DNA of 16,190 bases from Micavibrio sp. UBA2705. Lineage in GTDB: Bacteria > Pseudomonadota > Alphaproteobacteria > Micavibrionales > Micavibrionaceae. Positions 7,828 through 15,810 of the stretch are shown here, piece after piece. Where the stretch lies: positions 15,746 through 31,935 of the forward strand of contig DELD01000065.1 of the NCBI GenBank assembly GCA_002354205.1, in the 5' to 3' direction. The notes under the pieces were generated by a model. It worked only from the letters and a program-made list of their open reading frames with translations. It was not told the DNA's origin and ran no database searches. The position numbers were made by a program, and so were the translations under genes. How positions within the stretch are numbered: position 1 is the stretch's first letter; each line of letters opens with the position of its first letter.

Positions 7828-7857
7828 AAAAAGGCCTGTGTTTTCACAGGCCTTTTT
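7828..7857 (-). terminator. Intrinsic terminator downstream of the sigma/VWA operon
   Basis: A perfect 13-bp stem (7828-7840 with 7845-7857) closes a four-base TTTT loop. The stem centre is GGCCTGTG and its outer ends are runs of A and T, so it can stop transcription in both directions. The only gene reading into it is the VWA gene on the minus strand, whose stop lies about 70 bases earlier in that direction. The rest of the 282-base gap 7647-7928 is AT-rich, with no other gene visible. Confidence 0.85.
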
Positions 7858-7928
7858 GCTTTTAATAATGCTTACTTTGGCTGCGCTTACTTATACCTGT
7901 GATTGGCATTTGTCATACAGGCGATGTT

Positions 7929-10112
7929 TTATGGCTGCATATCGCTTGCCGTTTTTGCAAGGCGTACCATTTGAATAAACTCCGCGCGGTAGCCGAAAGG
8001 GTCATCACCTTTGGCAGCGTTGGCAAGGGCAATGACATCGTCATAAGACATATTGCCTGTATATTTGCCGCCTTTTAATATTTGTGCGAAGCTGGCTACG
8101 GCTGTTGCAAACTGCGTTTCTGTGTTATTTGCGTTATTTTCCTGCGTAATTGGCTGCGTCATTAATTTTGAAACATCTTCTTTGGGCAGTTTGTAGCGCA
8201 TTTTTAAGAAAGCGATTTCTTGTTCGAAATTTTGCTCATTATAAATGTTATCCGCGTTATATTTTTTTTCTGCTGTTTCTTCGTCCTTCTGTCCGTAACG
8301 CAGCGGGTCAACGCTTTGCACCGCGCCTACTGGGGTGATTTCATAAATCGCAGTAACGCTATGGCCTGCGCCAATGTCGCCCGCATCCACGGCGTCATTA
8401 TTAAAATCTTCACGGTTAAGGGCGCGTGTCTCGTAACCAACAAGGCGGTATTCTGAAACGCGCTCTGGGTTAAACTCAATTTGGAATTTAACGTCTTTGG
8501 CTATCGGGAATAATGAAGATGTCGCTTCTTCGACCAGCACTTTACGCGCTTCGCTTAAGGTGTCGATATATGCCGCTATGCCGTTACCGTTTTGTGCAAG
8601 GGCTTGCATCATATCATCATTATAATTACCCTGACCAAAACCAAGCACAGAGAGAAAGACTCCTTTTTCGCGCTTACGTTCAACAAAATCTTTAAGTTCT
8701 TCACGGTTATTAATGCCGACATTGAAATCACCATCGGTGGCAAGAATGACGCGGTTAACGGCGTTATCGTCAAAGTTTTGTTCCGCGAGCTGATAGGCAA
8801 GGTTAATGCCTGCTGCCCCCGCTGTCGAGCCGCCCGCGCTTAGGCGGTCAAAAGCGGCAATGATTTTCGCTTTATCTGAGACTTTTGTGGGTTCAAGTAC
8901 CGTACCGGCCGCGCCGGCGTACACCGCAATGGATACGGTATCATCTGGTTTAAGGCTGCTGAGCAGCATTTTCATTGAATTTTTAACAAGCGGTAATTTA
9001 TCAGGGCTGTTCATTGAGCCTGATACGTCGAGTAAGAAAACAATATTGCTATTAGGTTGTGCGCCTGTAAACTCATAGCCTTTAATGCCGATATGCATTA
9101 ACTGCTTGCCAGCATTCCACGGGCTCTCGGTTATCGTGACGCTTGGCTTAAATGGCTCTGATTTATCTGTAGGCGTGTCGTAATCATAATCAAAGTAATT
9201 AATTAGTTCTTCGACACGTACAGCGTCTTTTTGGGGCAGTACGCCATTATTTAACTGTCGACGTACAAAACTGTACGATGCGGTGTCAACATCAGCAGAA
9301 AATGTTGATACGGGATCAGCCGTGACGGATTTAAATGGGTTTTCGATAAAGTCTGAAAACTTATCGCGCCCAGTGTCTTGATAATGGTTGGGCACGATAT
9401 CCGCAGGGGCTAGGGCGATCATGCTATCTGCTTCATGCATAATGCCTGTGAAATTGGTGCTGCTTGGCGAAGTTGGCGCTATCATTGTACGTGCGGCGAC
9501 AGCTTCATCTTTACTGCGCATGGGCACGGCTTTGCCTTCAGCTATGCCATGCTGGCGCTGCATTTTAGCCTGTTCTTTCTGTGGCGCATTTTTATGCCCG
9601 CTAAGTTGATCTGCTTTTTCTTTTGGCGCAGGGCTAGAGCTTGGCTGCGGGGCGAAACTTTCTTGCTCTACGAGAGCGCTTTCATTACTCATCTGGCTGC
9701 GCGTTTCTGTGCGTCCTTTGTTTTGTGGCGCGGCGTTGCCTGCGGAGAGTGTGTCTATGGCTGCGTGTTGAGCAAACTGGCTTTGAGCCGAAAAATTAGG
9801 CGCAAGCTGTAGGCCAATGCCAGCGACGATTATAACGGCTGCGGCAGTGGCCATGCCACCATAGATGAATTTTTTGTGTGATCTCTGTTCCATAGTATTT
9901 CGCTTTCTCTTATTGGTTTGTGTGTTGCTGTTACCCATAAGACGAGAGAGGATTTGAAATCCTTGGAATTTTTTTTCTTTTCTTGCCGCTTTTTCTTTCT
10001 GTACGCTGTCAAACTCAGCCATGGCAAGGTTTAACGCGCGTTTTTTCGCGTTTGTATCAATGACTGGCGTGTCGATATTCTTTAATATGTCATCGCGCTT
10101 TTGATCATCCAT
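7929..10112 (-). CDS. VWA-domain (YfbK-like) membrane protein with anti-sigma-like N-terminus
   Basis: A 727-residue protein. Residues 1-80 are cytoplasmic, charged and helical, as in an anti-sigma factor. A single membrane helix follows at about 82-103. A low-complexity linker rich in Q, S, P and A spans about 104-250. The YfbK-type N-terminal VWA segment is at about 258-310 (NPFKSVTADPVSTFSADVDTASY). The VWA domain runs from about 355 to 530, with metal-binding DVSGS at 362-366 and ATDGDFNVG at 458-466. The YfbK C-terminal domain fills the end. The VWA part should face the periplasm and bind a protein or surface ligand through its metal site. The start overlaps the end of the sigma gene by eight bases. 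Inference: it holds the sigma factor at the membrane and releases it on a signal. E. coli YfbK lacks this sigma context. Confidence 0.9.
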   Translation of the reverse strand: MDDQKRDDILKNIDTPVIDTNAKKRALNLAMAEFDSVQKEKAARKEKKFQGFQILSRLMGNSNTQTNKRKRNTMEQRSHKKFIYGGMATAAAVIIVAGIGLQLAPNFSAQSQFAQHAAIDTLSAGNAAPQNKGRTETRSQMSNESALVEQESFAPQPSSSPAPKEKADQLSGHKNAPQKEQAKMQRQHGIAEGKAVPMRSKDEAVAARTMIAPTSPSSTNFTGIMHEADSMIALAPADIVPNHYQDTGRDKFSDFIENPFKSVTADPVSTFSADVDTASYSFVRRQLNNGVLPQKDAVRVEELINYFDYDYDTPTDKSEPFKPSVTITESPWNAGKQLMHIGIKGYEFTGAQPNSNIVFLLDVSGSMNSPDKLPLVKNSMKMLLSSLKPDDTVSIAVYAGAAGTVLEPTKVSDKAKIIAAFDRLSAGGSTAGAAGINLAYQLAEQNFDDNAVNRVILATDGDFNVGINNREELKDFVERKREKGVFLSVLGFGQGNYNDDMMQALAQNGNGIAAYIDTLSEARKVLVEEATSSLFPIAKDVKFQIEFNPERVSEYRLVGYETRALNREDFNNDAVDAGDIGAGHSVTAIYEITPVGAVQSVDPLRYGQKDEETAEKKYNADNIYNEQNFEQEIAFLKMRYKLPKEDVSKLMTQPITQENNANNTETQFATAVASFAQILKGGKYTGNMSYDDVIALANAAKGDDPFGYRAEFIQMVRLAKTASDMQP

Positions 10113-10644
10113 AGCTTTGTTCCTCTTTAAATTGCGCGCTTATCTTTTTGCGTGCTTCGTGGACGCGCCACGATATTGTACTTTCTTTGCAGCCAAGGGT
10201 TATTGCGGCTTCTTTATGCGATAACCCCTCACTGAGGACAAGGATAACCGCATCCTTTTCACCCTCTGGCAGCTGATATAGCGCATTTATGACCTGTTTG
10301 GCGTAAAGCTGATCTTCGCTTTTGCTCTCGGTCTTTACGCGCTCTAACGTATCTGGGTTTGGCGTGGGGTGGCGGTTTTGGCTTTTATACCAGTCTTTGC
10401 CGCAATTTATCACCAAACGGTAAAGCCAGCTTGTAAAGGCGGATTTGCCGTCATATTTGCCAATAAACCGCGCGAGCTTGATGCAGGCATCTTGCGTAAT
10501 ATCTTCGGCATCATTTGCGTTTCCGCACCATTTACAGGCGAATTTAAAAATAACGTCATAATAATGATTGATCAGCCGTTCAAAGGCATCGCGGTCGCCT
10601 GATTTGGCGGCTGTGACCAATGCATCTTCGCTTTTCTTATCCAT
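10105..10644 (-). CDS. ECF-type RNA polymerase sigma factor
   Basis: A 179-residue sigma-70 family protein with only regions 2 and 4. Region 2, which binds core polymerase and the -10 element, spans about residues 20-95 (AFERLINHYYDVIFKFACKW, NANDAEDITQDACIKL, FTSWLYRLVINCGKD). Region 4, which reads the -35 element, lies at about 125-172 (LPEGEKDAVILVLSEGLSHKEAA and the recognition-helix stretch STISWRVHEARKKI). AGGAAG before the ATG is a good ribosome binding site. It overlaps the VWA gene by eight bases, so the two are translated together. This is the usual arrangement of a sigma factor with its membrane regulator. Target genes are not known; it may drive its own promoter region (10645-10845). 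Confidence 0.95.
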   Translation of the reverse strand: MDKKSEDALVTAAKSGDRDAFERLINHYYDVIFKFACKWCGNANDAEDITQDACIKLARFIGKYDGKSAFTSWLYRLVINCGKDWYKSQNRHPTPNPDTLERVKTESKSEDQLYAKQVINALYQLPEGEKDAVILVLSEGLSHKEAAITLGCKESTISWRVHEARKKISAQFKEEQSYG

Positions 10645-10692
10645 ATTGCTTCCTAAGCCTTATGCTTAACTATAAGACGATGGCTAGTATAT

Positions 10693-10730
10693 ATTCCTTT
10701 GAAAAAAATTATTAGTGCTTTTAAAGGAAT
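10693..10730. promoter_or_regulatory. Inverted AAAGGAAT repeat between divergent genes
   Basis: ATTCCTTT (10693-10700) and AAAGGAAT (10723-10730) are exact inverted copies, extended inward by A and T runs with one bulged base. Each arm therefore points AAAGGAAT outward, one toward the sigma gene and one toward the gene at 10846. GGAAT resembles the -35 core (GGAAC) of many ECF promoters. Sixteen bases further, each strand shows a possible -10 (TTATAG leftward; TATGCT rightward). It may be a divergent promoter read by the neighbouring sigma factor; this is inference. Confidence 0.35.
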
Positions 10731-10760
10731 TTTTAAGAGTAATAAATTATGCTTTTTATA

Positions 10761-10789
10761 TTGCGTATATGTAATATAGATGCTATATT
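10761..10789 (+). promoter_or_regulatory. Possible sigma-70 promoter for the gene at 10846
   Basis: TTGCGT at 10761-10766 and TATATT at 10784-10789 are separated by 17 bases, in very AT-rich DNA. The -10 matches five of six consensus bases, the -35 only three. It would give a leader of about 50 bases. In such AT-rich sequence chance matches are common. Confidence 0.4.
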
Positions 10790-10845
10790 GTCATATAAAT
10801 TGAATAATAAGAATAAATTCAAAATAAATAATTTAACAGGTTAAG

Positions 10846-11622
10846 GTGCGCGGGGGCGTTGTGGCAAATTATATCAATCCTATTTTAGCGTTAGTTGCAA
10901 CTGGTCATGGCTATGATAAGCATGTGCTAGGTCAAGGCGAAGGCGGCGAGAAAGAATTTTCTGAGCGTCGTTTCGGCCCACGCATAAATATTGCGTCTTA
11001 TAAAGATGCGGCGAAAATGCTGCATGATATTGTCCACGATAAAAATAATACGACGGTTGCGTATAATCCTGATGATGGTTATTTGAGTTTCGTTAATACG
11101 GCGAAAAACGTCCTTGTAGCCTTAAATGGCGGCGTTAAAGGCGGGGATTGCGGGACATTCATGCGCCCACATAACCCATCAAACAACCCAGAAGTGGCGC
11201 TGAATTGTTTAATGCGTAAGACACAGACCTATTCTTCATCCGATGATGCTTATAAAATTTCGAATGATCCTGATGAAATTATGGCGATAATCGAAGATTT
11301 TTCAAATAATATCCGCCCTTCAAAGGTTGCTTTGGAGCGTTTAAAATCACCAGAAGTGCAAGACGTATGCAAGACGCTTTCGCTGCGTGATAAGTTCTTG
11401 GCTGAGCGCGAAGAAAAAGCCGCCGCTGAAGCGGAAGAAAATACTGTCGCAAACCGTTTCTTAAAAGTTGCGAAACGCGCGGACGAATCAGATTACGAGA
11501 TTAAAGTCGGCGATAATGGTTGCAGCACAATTACTTATTTGGCGAAAGACGATGTCGCGGAAATTCAGCTTGGGCAAAAGCAGACTAATCGCGTTCTTTC
11601 GACTTTGGGCATGAGCGCCTAA
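10846..11622 (+). CDS. Hypothetical protein, unrecognised
   Basis: A 258-residue soluble protein that I do not recognise. It has no signal peptide or clear membrane span. The start is uncertain: GTG 10846 follows AACAGG at 10835-10840, while GTG 10861 follows GGGGG at 10852-10856. Residues 50-108 show a helix (SYKDAAKMLHDIV), then VAYNPDDGYLSFVN and a strand ending in GTFMRPH. That order resembles small BECR-fold ribonuclease toxins, but the likeness is only in pattern. Residues 170-200 are charged and helical (EREEKAAAEAEE), and the C-terminus is a second small beta-rich part. It is divergent from the sigma factor and convergent with the CysQ gene, with one base between the stops and no terminator. 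Composition matches its neighbours. Confidence 0.75.
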   Translation: MRGGVVANYINPILALVATGHGYDKHVLGQGEGGEKEFSERRFGPRINIASYKDAAKMLHDIVHDKNNTTVAYNPDDGYLSFVNTAKNVLVALNGGVKGGDCGTFMRPHNPSNNPEVALNCLMRKTQTYSSSDDAYKISNDPDEIMAIIEDFSNNIRPSKVALERLKSPEVQDVCKTLSLRDKFLAEREEKAAAEAEENTVANRFLKVAKRADESDYEIKVGDNGCSTITYLAKDDVAEIQLGQKQTNRVLSTLGMSA

Positions 11623-11623
11623 A

Positions 11624-12454
11624 TTACGGATAATTCTCAATTTTACCAAAAGCAATAAAATGCGGATTACGATATGCGGGTTTGTTATAGCGTAAATCTT
11701 GCTTCGTATCCTGCGTAATGATGCGCCCACCTGCCGCTAATAATACGGCGTGGCCTGCGGCGCTATCCCATTCCATTGTTGTGCCGTTGCGTGGATATAT
11801 ATCGGCTGCGCCTTCGGCGACAAGGCAAAATTTAATCGAACTCGACATGGTTTTTATGGCGGCAATGCTGTGTGACTTTATAAAGGCATCATCGGCGGGG
11901 CTACCATGTAGGCGGCTTGCGACTAATGTTAAATCTTTATTTTCTGTGGCGCGGGCGCTAATTTGCTGCGTGCCGTGTACTGGCGTGTCCTTATAGGCTT
12001 TTCCATCATCGCCTGTATAATATGTGGTGTCTGATAGGGGGATGTAGACAACGCCGAATACAGGCATGCTGTCTTTGATTAAGGCGATATTTACCGTGAA
12101 CTGGCCTGTTTGGTTGATAAAGCTTTTTGTCCCATCCATCGGGTCGAGTATCCAAAAGGTTTCTCCCGCTTCTTCATTATGGGCGCTTTCTTCGGATATA
12201 ATCGGAATGTCGGGGGTTAGGGCGCGTAGCGCGGCGGTTATATGGCGGTTTGATGCAATGTCAGCTTTGGTGACGGGGGAGTAATCGCTTTTATGGGCAA
12301 TGTCTGTGTCTTGTCCGTAATGACGGAGTAATATCTCTCCTGCGCCTTTAGTGATGGCGATAATATCACTAGCTGTATAATCAGCGGCATTGGCGGCGTT
12401 AAACGGCGCGGATAAAAAACACAGAATAGAGAGCATATAAGCGATGGTTTTCAT
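11624..12454 (-). CDS. cysQ: Exported CysQ-type 3'(2'),5'-bisphosphate nucleotidase
   Basis: A 276-residue magnesium-dependent phosphatase of the inositol monophosphatase superfamily, matching E. coli CysQ closely. CysQ removes the 3' phosphate of PAP, the inhibitory by-product of PAPS-dependent sulfation. Visible are SPVTKAD (59-65), SEES (87-90), the metal site DPMDGTKSF (104-112), IKFCLVAEGAADIYPR (207-222) and EWDSAAGHA (228-236, Asp230). Unlike E. coli CysQ, which begins at the catalytic domain, this one has about 25 extra residues that form a clear Sec signal peptide, with cleavage likely after ANA (residue 23). No other Met lies between residue 7 and the domain, so export looks real. 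It starts 14 bases after the Tat-type sulfotransferase and is probably the last gene of that operon. PAP is the expected substrate, now in the periplasm by inference. Confidence 0.92.
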   Translation of the reverse strand: MKTIAYMLSILCFLSAPFNAANAADYTASDIIAITKGAGEILLRHYGQDTDIAHKSDYSPVTKADIASNRHITAALRALTPDIPIISEESAHNEEAGETFWILDPMDGTKSFINQTGQFTVNIALIKDSMPVFGVVYIPLSDTTYYTGDDGKAYKDTPVHGTQQISARATENKDLTLVASRLHGSPADDAFIKSHSIAAIKTMSSSIKFCLVAEGAADIYPRNGTTMEWDSAAGHAVLLAAGGRIITQDTKQDLRYNKPAYRNPHFIAFGKIENYP

Positions 12455-12468
12455 TGTCGTTTAACCCT

Positions 12469-13395
12469 TTATCCTTTTATAAAATCTTGATAACCCTGCG
12501 CAGCATTTACGCCAAGCGCGGCGAACATATCGGAAGAAAGCTTTTGTGCATATTGGTGCAGCTCAATATCCAAGCGGTTCAAAGCACTTATTTTATCGTG
12601 GTCTTGGTCGGTGATCGCCATTTTCTTTTTTGCCACATTCTTGCGGATAGATGGGTTGAGGTCCCAGCCATAATTTTGTTTGAGCAAATAAAGGAATTTA
12701 TTATACTCTTCGGTCACGCCGATAATTTTAAAACGCGTGCGCAGGTTTTCTTTGGCGCGTTCTAACATTGCGGGCGTAGTGCCGCGATAAGGCACGTTCC
12801 AGCCATCACCGCTTAGGCGGCGGGTCATGCCGTCATTATATTCATATAAAAATGCGCGGTGTTTAAAATTTTTGCGCGCATTGTCACGGTCAAAAATGTC
12901 AATAACATCAGACAGGCTGCGTGGATTTTGCGCTACAATATCTTTGGCATAGCTGCCTTGTGTTGCCCAGTTTTCAATTTGATATTGATAGGATGAACGG
13001 AAACGCGATACGGGATTACGCAGCATGGTGATGCATGTGGTTTGATCGGTATAATCGTTTAAAAAGCGCCGCCAATCATTAGCGAAATGACCGCGCACGT
13101 AAATATAATCCTGTGCGTTTAGATAATGGCTGTAATATTTTTTCAAATGCCAAATATTTTCAGGACGCTCAGGCATAACGATTTGGTGCGCTTTAACATT
13201 ATTCATGATGTGCTCACGCAGTGATGTGCCGCCCGTTTTCGGAATGTGCAAAAAGAGTTGCACTTTGCTGTCTTTAGCGCGGATAACAGGCATGTCGCGG
13301 CCTTGCCATTTGCCCATGGCAAGCGCCCCGCCAATTGTTGCGCCAATGCCTGCGCCAAATGCGATAAAGTCTCTGCGCGTTAAAATGTCACTCAT
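12469..13395 (-). CDS. Sulfotransferase with Tat signal peptide
   Basis: A 308-residue PAPS-dependent sulfotransferase, most like the carbohydrate sulfotransferase group (Sulfotransfer_2, heparan/chondroitin type). HIPKTGGTSLR at 50-60 is the 5'-phosphosulfate loop, VRGHF at 100-104 is typical of the group, and TMLRNPVSRFRSSY at 123-136 is the 3'-phosphate motif. The N-terminus TRRDFIAFGAG (6-16), followed by a small-residue hydrophobic stretch and ALA (24-26), fits a twin-arginine signal peptide. It should therefore be exported folded, which is unusual for this family. AGAGGGG before the ATG is a good ribosome binding site. Neighbours are another sulfotransferase upstream and the exported CysQ downstream. 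The acceptor is unknown, probably a glycan. Confidence 0.9.
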   Translation of the reverse strand: MSDILTRRDFIAFGAGIGATIGGALAMGKWQGRDMPVIRAKDSKVQLFLHIPKTGGTSLREHIMNNVKAHQIVMPERPENIWHLKKYYSHYLNAQDYIYVRGHFANDWRRFLNDYTDQTTCITMLRNPVSRFRSSYQYQIENWATQGSYAKDIVAQNPRSLSDVIDIFDRDNARKNFKHRAFLYEYNDGMTRRLSGDGWNVPYRGTTPAMLERAKENLRTRFKIIGVTEEYNKFLYLLKQNYGWDLNPSIRKNVAKKKMAITDQDHDKISALNRLDIELHQYAQKLSSDMFAALGVNAAQGYQDFIKG

Positions 13396-13450
13396 GATTA
13401 CTATCCCCTCTATTTGTTATGATCTTACCATGAAAAATGTAGCTTTATAA

Positions 13451-14383
13451 TCATTGTTTTTTCTGCGGTGATGTGATCGTTTCAACATATTGCGATGCGT
13501 GTTTGGGATTAATTTCTGGCGCAGCGTTTAATGTCCAATCATCCTTATAGCCGGCCTTATTCATTAGCGGCTGAAAGACAGGACGAAAGGCTGTGATGTC
13601 TTCGGCGGTGAACCAGTTTTTCCAGTTATCGTAACGTTTGGAACGCGCAATATTCTTTGTCGACTTTTTATGGCTATGCTTTTCGACTAATTTTGAAACA
13701 TCGGCATTGCCTGTGATCTCAGTACCGATATAAGCGCTTAAGCCCCCAAGCTTACCATCAATATAATCTTTGTAATGCAAGATATGCAGATCTTTGTTTT
13801 TCTCGATCATTCGCACGGCGATAGCGTAATCATTATACTCATCATGCCATGAACGCGGCGATTCCCAACTTTGCATGACTTCGCTCTCTAATGTATCGCG
13901 CAAGCGGTACAGGCTGATCACGGAATGGCTTGATGGGTCGCCCTCTTTTTCGCGCAATGCATCAAGGAAGATTTTTAGTCGCGTAGGGTCTTTGGCAAAG
14001 CGCATCCAGCGTACATTATAAAGCAGATTGCTGATTAAAATATCGCGCGGGTCGCGAATAACTATGATTTGCTTGTCGAAATGATGAATATCTTCGTAAA
14101 GGTTTTTATACTTTGCGCGGTCGATCAAAGTGAGCTTCACCAAAACTTCTTTGGCGCTGCTGCGCAAGGCGGCGTTAAAATCTGATGCGCTAGGCTCGAA
14201 ATAGGAAACAAGGCGCTCTCCCATTGCGTTTTTGATTGATGTATAGACCGCTGTTGTGCCTGATTTCGCTGTGCCAATAACCAAAATATGTTTTTTCGGC
14301 GTCGGATCAAAGCGTGAGAGGTTCGCGTTAATCACAACGAGGACAATGATGCTGCAAAGAATAATAAAAGTTTTTTGGATCAT
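13451..14383 (-). CDS. Membrane-anchored sulfotransferase
   Basis: A 310-residue PAPS-dependent sulfotransferase. A hydrophobic helix at about 5-20 (TFIILCSIIVLVVINA) precedes the catalytic domain, so it is a signal anchor or signal peptide that would place the enzyme on the periplasmic side, like eukaryotic Golgi sulfotransferases. ILVIGTAKSGTTAVY (33-47) is the 5'-phosphosulfate loop, and IVIRDPRDILISNL (107-120, Arg110 and Ser118) the 3'-phosphate motif. I start it at 14383 because AAGGAGC lies seven bases before that ATG and because the flippase stop overlaps it (ATGA, 14380-14383). A longer open frame up to 14701 runs through flippase coding DNA and is not used. The acceptor is presumably the glycan moved by the flippase. 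Its sequence is clearly different from the downstream sulfotransferase, so the two likely modify different positions. Confidence 0.9.
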   Translation of the reverse strand: MIQKTFIILCSIIVLVVINANLSRFDPTPKKHILVIGTAKSGTTAVYTSIKNAMGERLVSYFEPSASDFNAALRSSAKEVLVKLTLIDRAKYKNLYEDIHHFDKQIIVIRDPRDILISNLLYNVRWMRFAKDPTRLKIFLDALREKEGDPSSHSVISLYRLRDTLESEVMQSWESPRSWHDEYNDYAIAVRMIEKNKDLHILHYKDYIDGKLGGLSAYIGTEITGNADVSKLVEKHSHKKSTKNIARSKRYDNWKNWFTAEDITAFRPVFQPLMNKAGYKDDWTLNAAPEINPKHASQYVETITSPQKKQ

Positions 14384-15810
14384 GATAAATGCTCCTTGTG
14401 TTGTGCGCGGCGGGTGCGCACGGCGTGCTGCGCAAGGCGGATAATAAAGGGCAGCAGGACAAGCGCGCTTAAGGCAAATGATTGCGCAGGGGATACATAA
14501 TTTTGCGCGCAGATATATGTAAGCAGCGCTGCGCCGCCCAAAGCCGCCATTTTTTTGAAATGCAGCGGGTGAATATAGCCGCGTTTCAGGCCGTGATAAC
14601 ACAGACCGCACACTGTGATGCCCATGCCGATGCCAATCGCAAAGATCACGCCAAGTATATCGTATTTTAATATCAGCACAGGCAACAAGCCACTCATCCA
14701 TAATGCACCAAGTAACGCCCAGAAACTCAGGCGCAGCGTATCATGTTTTAATATAAACATTTGCGAGATTGCGGATATCCACATATAGGGCAGTAAGAGC
14801 CACAAGGCGGGGCCAAGAATGCTGCCAGCAAGGGCGTAATCCGCCCCGAATAAAATCAGGATAATTTCATCGCTAAATGCTGTACCGCCAAGGGCAATGA
14901 AGCAGCAAAGCGGGATGGCAAGGCTGAGGGTTAGATTGATAAAGGCGCTGCTGCCATGTTTTTGTTGATGCATCATGCGGCTAAGGACGGGCAGTGCAGC
15001 GCTTAACACCGCATCAACAATAAGCGAGGCAAAAAAGAGCAGTAATAAAACGACAGAGATTTGCCCAAGGTTGCTTTTGTAATCAAGTGCGTAGCGGCCA
15101 ATAATTGTTGGGCCAAATAACATCCAGCGGTTCAGCGCCACCGTAATGCCAATCGGCAGGCCTTGGCGGATTATTGTGTTTATCTTTCGCGCGTTGAGTT
15201 CAAAATGCAGTTGGATGATTTTGCGGTGAATGAAGATGAAACAGATAAAGAACTCAAGCAGTAAACTGCCAATATATACGCTGGCAAGGGCGACCATACC
15301 GCCGCCTTGCATCATTACGCCAACGCCAAGGGCAATTTGCAGCACATTGGACAGGGTGACCTGCACGACATGATATTTGGTTTTCTCATAGGCGATAAAG
15401 ACTTCTTTGATCCAGTTGACTAAAGCGCGGGCGAAAATAAGCGCGGCAAAAATGATCATTAAATGGCGAATGTCAGGGTCTGGTTCGGTTAGCAGGCCAA
15501 GAATAAGTGCGCCGACGCTGAAAAACAGGCCAGATAAAAACCGTGTGATGAAAGTCGTGGCGATAATATCTTTGCCATTTTGCGCGTTTTTGCCAATTTC
15601 ACGGCTGAGGATCGCGCCGATGCCAAATAATGTTAGCGGGGTAAAGGTGACATACCAATTTTGTACATATTGAAATATACCGTAAAGCTCTGGCCCTAAG
15701 TAACGAATAAGCAGGACAATATAAAAACCGCGCAGTAGACGGACAATCAACTGCGCGCTGATAAGAAAAGATGCGTTCGATGCTATGGATTTATAATGCT
15801 GTGGGTTCAT
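14380..15810 (-). CDS. Oligosaccharide flippase (Wzx/RfbX-like, MOP superfamily)
   Basis: A polytopic inner-membrane protein of 476 residues (500 if it starts at 15882) with about 12-14 membrane spans, of the polysaccharide-biosynthesis branch of the MOP superfamily (COG2244). The start of the family pattern is clear: KSIASNASFLISAQLIVRLLRG, then LIRYLGPELYGIFQY. Wzx proteins flip undecaprenyl-linked oligosaccharides to the periplasmic face for O-antigen, capsule or exopolysaccharide synthesis. Three starts are possible: TTG 15918, ATG 15882 and ATG 15810. I prefer 15810 because the conserved region begins there, but none has a good ribosome binding site. The stop overlaps the ATG of the membrane-anchored sulfotransferase. 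No glycosyltransferase or Wzy polymerase is seen in the window. Confidence 0.85.
   Translation of the reverse strand: MNPQHYKSIASNASFLISAQLIVRLLRGFYIVLLIRYLGPELYGIFQYVQNWYVTFTPLTLFGIGAILSREIGKNAQNGKDIIATTFITRFLSGLFFSVGALILGLLTEPDPDIRHLMIIFAALIFARALVNWIKEVFIAYEKTKYHVVQVTLSNVLQIALGVGVMMQGGGMVALASVYIGSLLLEFFICFIFIHRKIIQLHFELNARKINTIIRQGLPIGITVALNRWMLFGPTIIGRYALDYKSNLGQISVVLLLLFFASLIVDAVLSAALPVLSRMMHQQKHGSSAFINLTLSLAIPLCCFIALGGTAFSDEIILILFGADYALAGSILGPALWLLLPYMWISAISQMFILKHDTLRLSFWALLGALWMSGLLPVLILKYDILGVIFAIGIGMGITVCGLCYHGLKRGYIHPLHFKKMAALGGAALLTYICAQNYVSPAQSFALSALVLLPFIIRLAQHAVRTRRAQHKEHLS

Noticed and set aside
7647..7928. A tRNA or small RNA gene in this gap
   Set aside because: The only strong fold is the terminator hairpin at 7828-7857; there is no cloverleaf or T-loop sequence.
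14384..14701. An upstream extension of the membrane-anchored sulfotransferase frame
   Set aside because: It lies entirely within flippase coding DNA in another frame, while ATG 14383 has a strong ribosome binding site, a stop/start overlap and a proper signal anchor directly after it.
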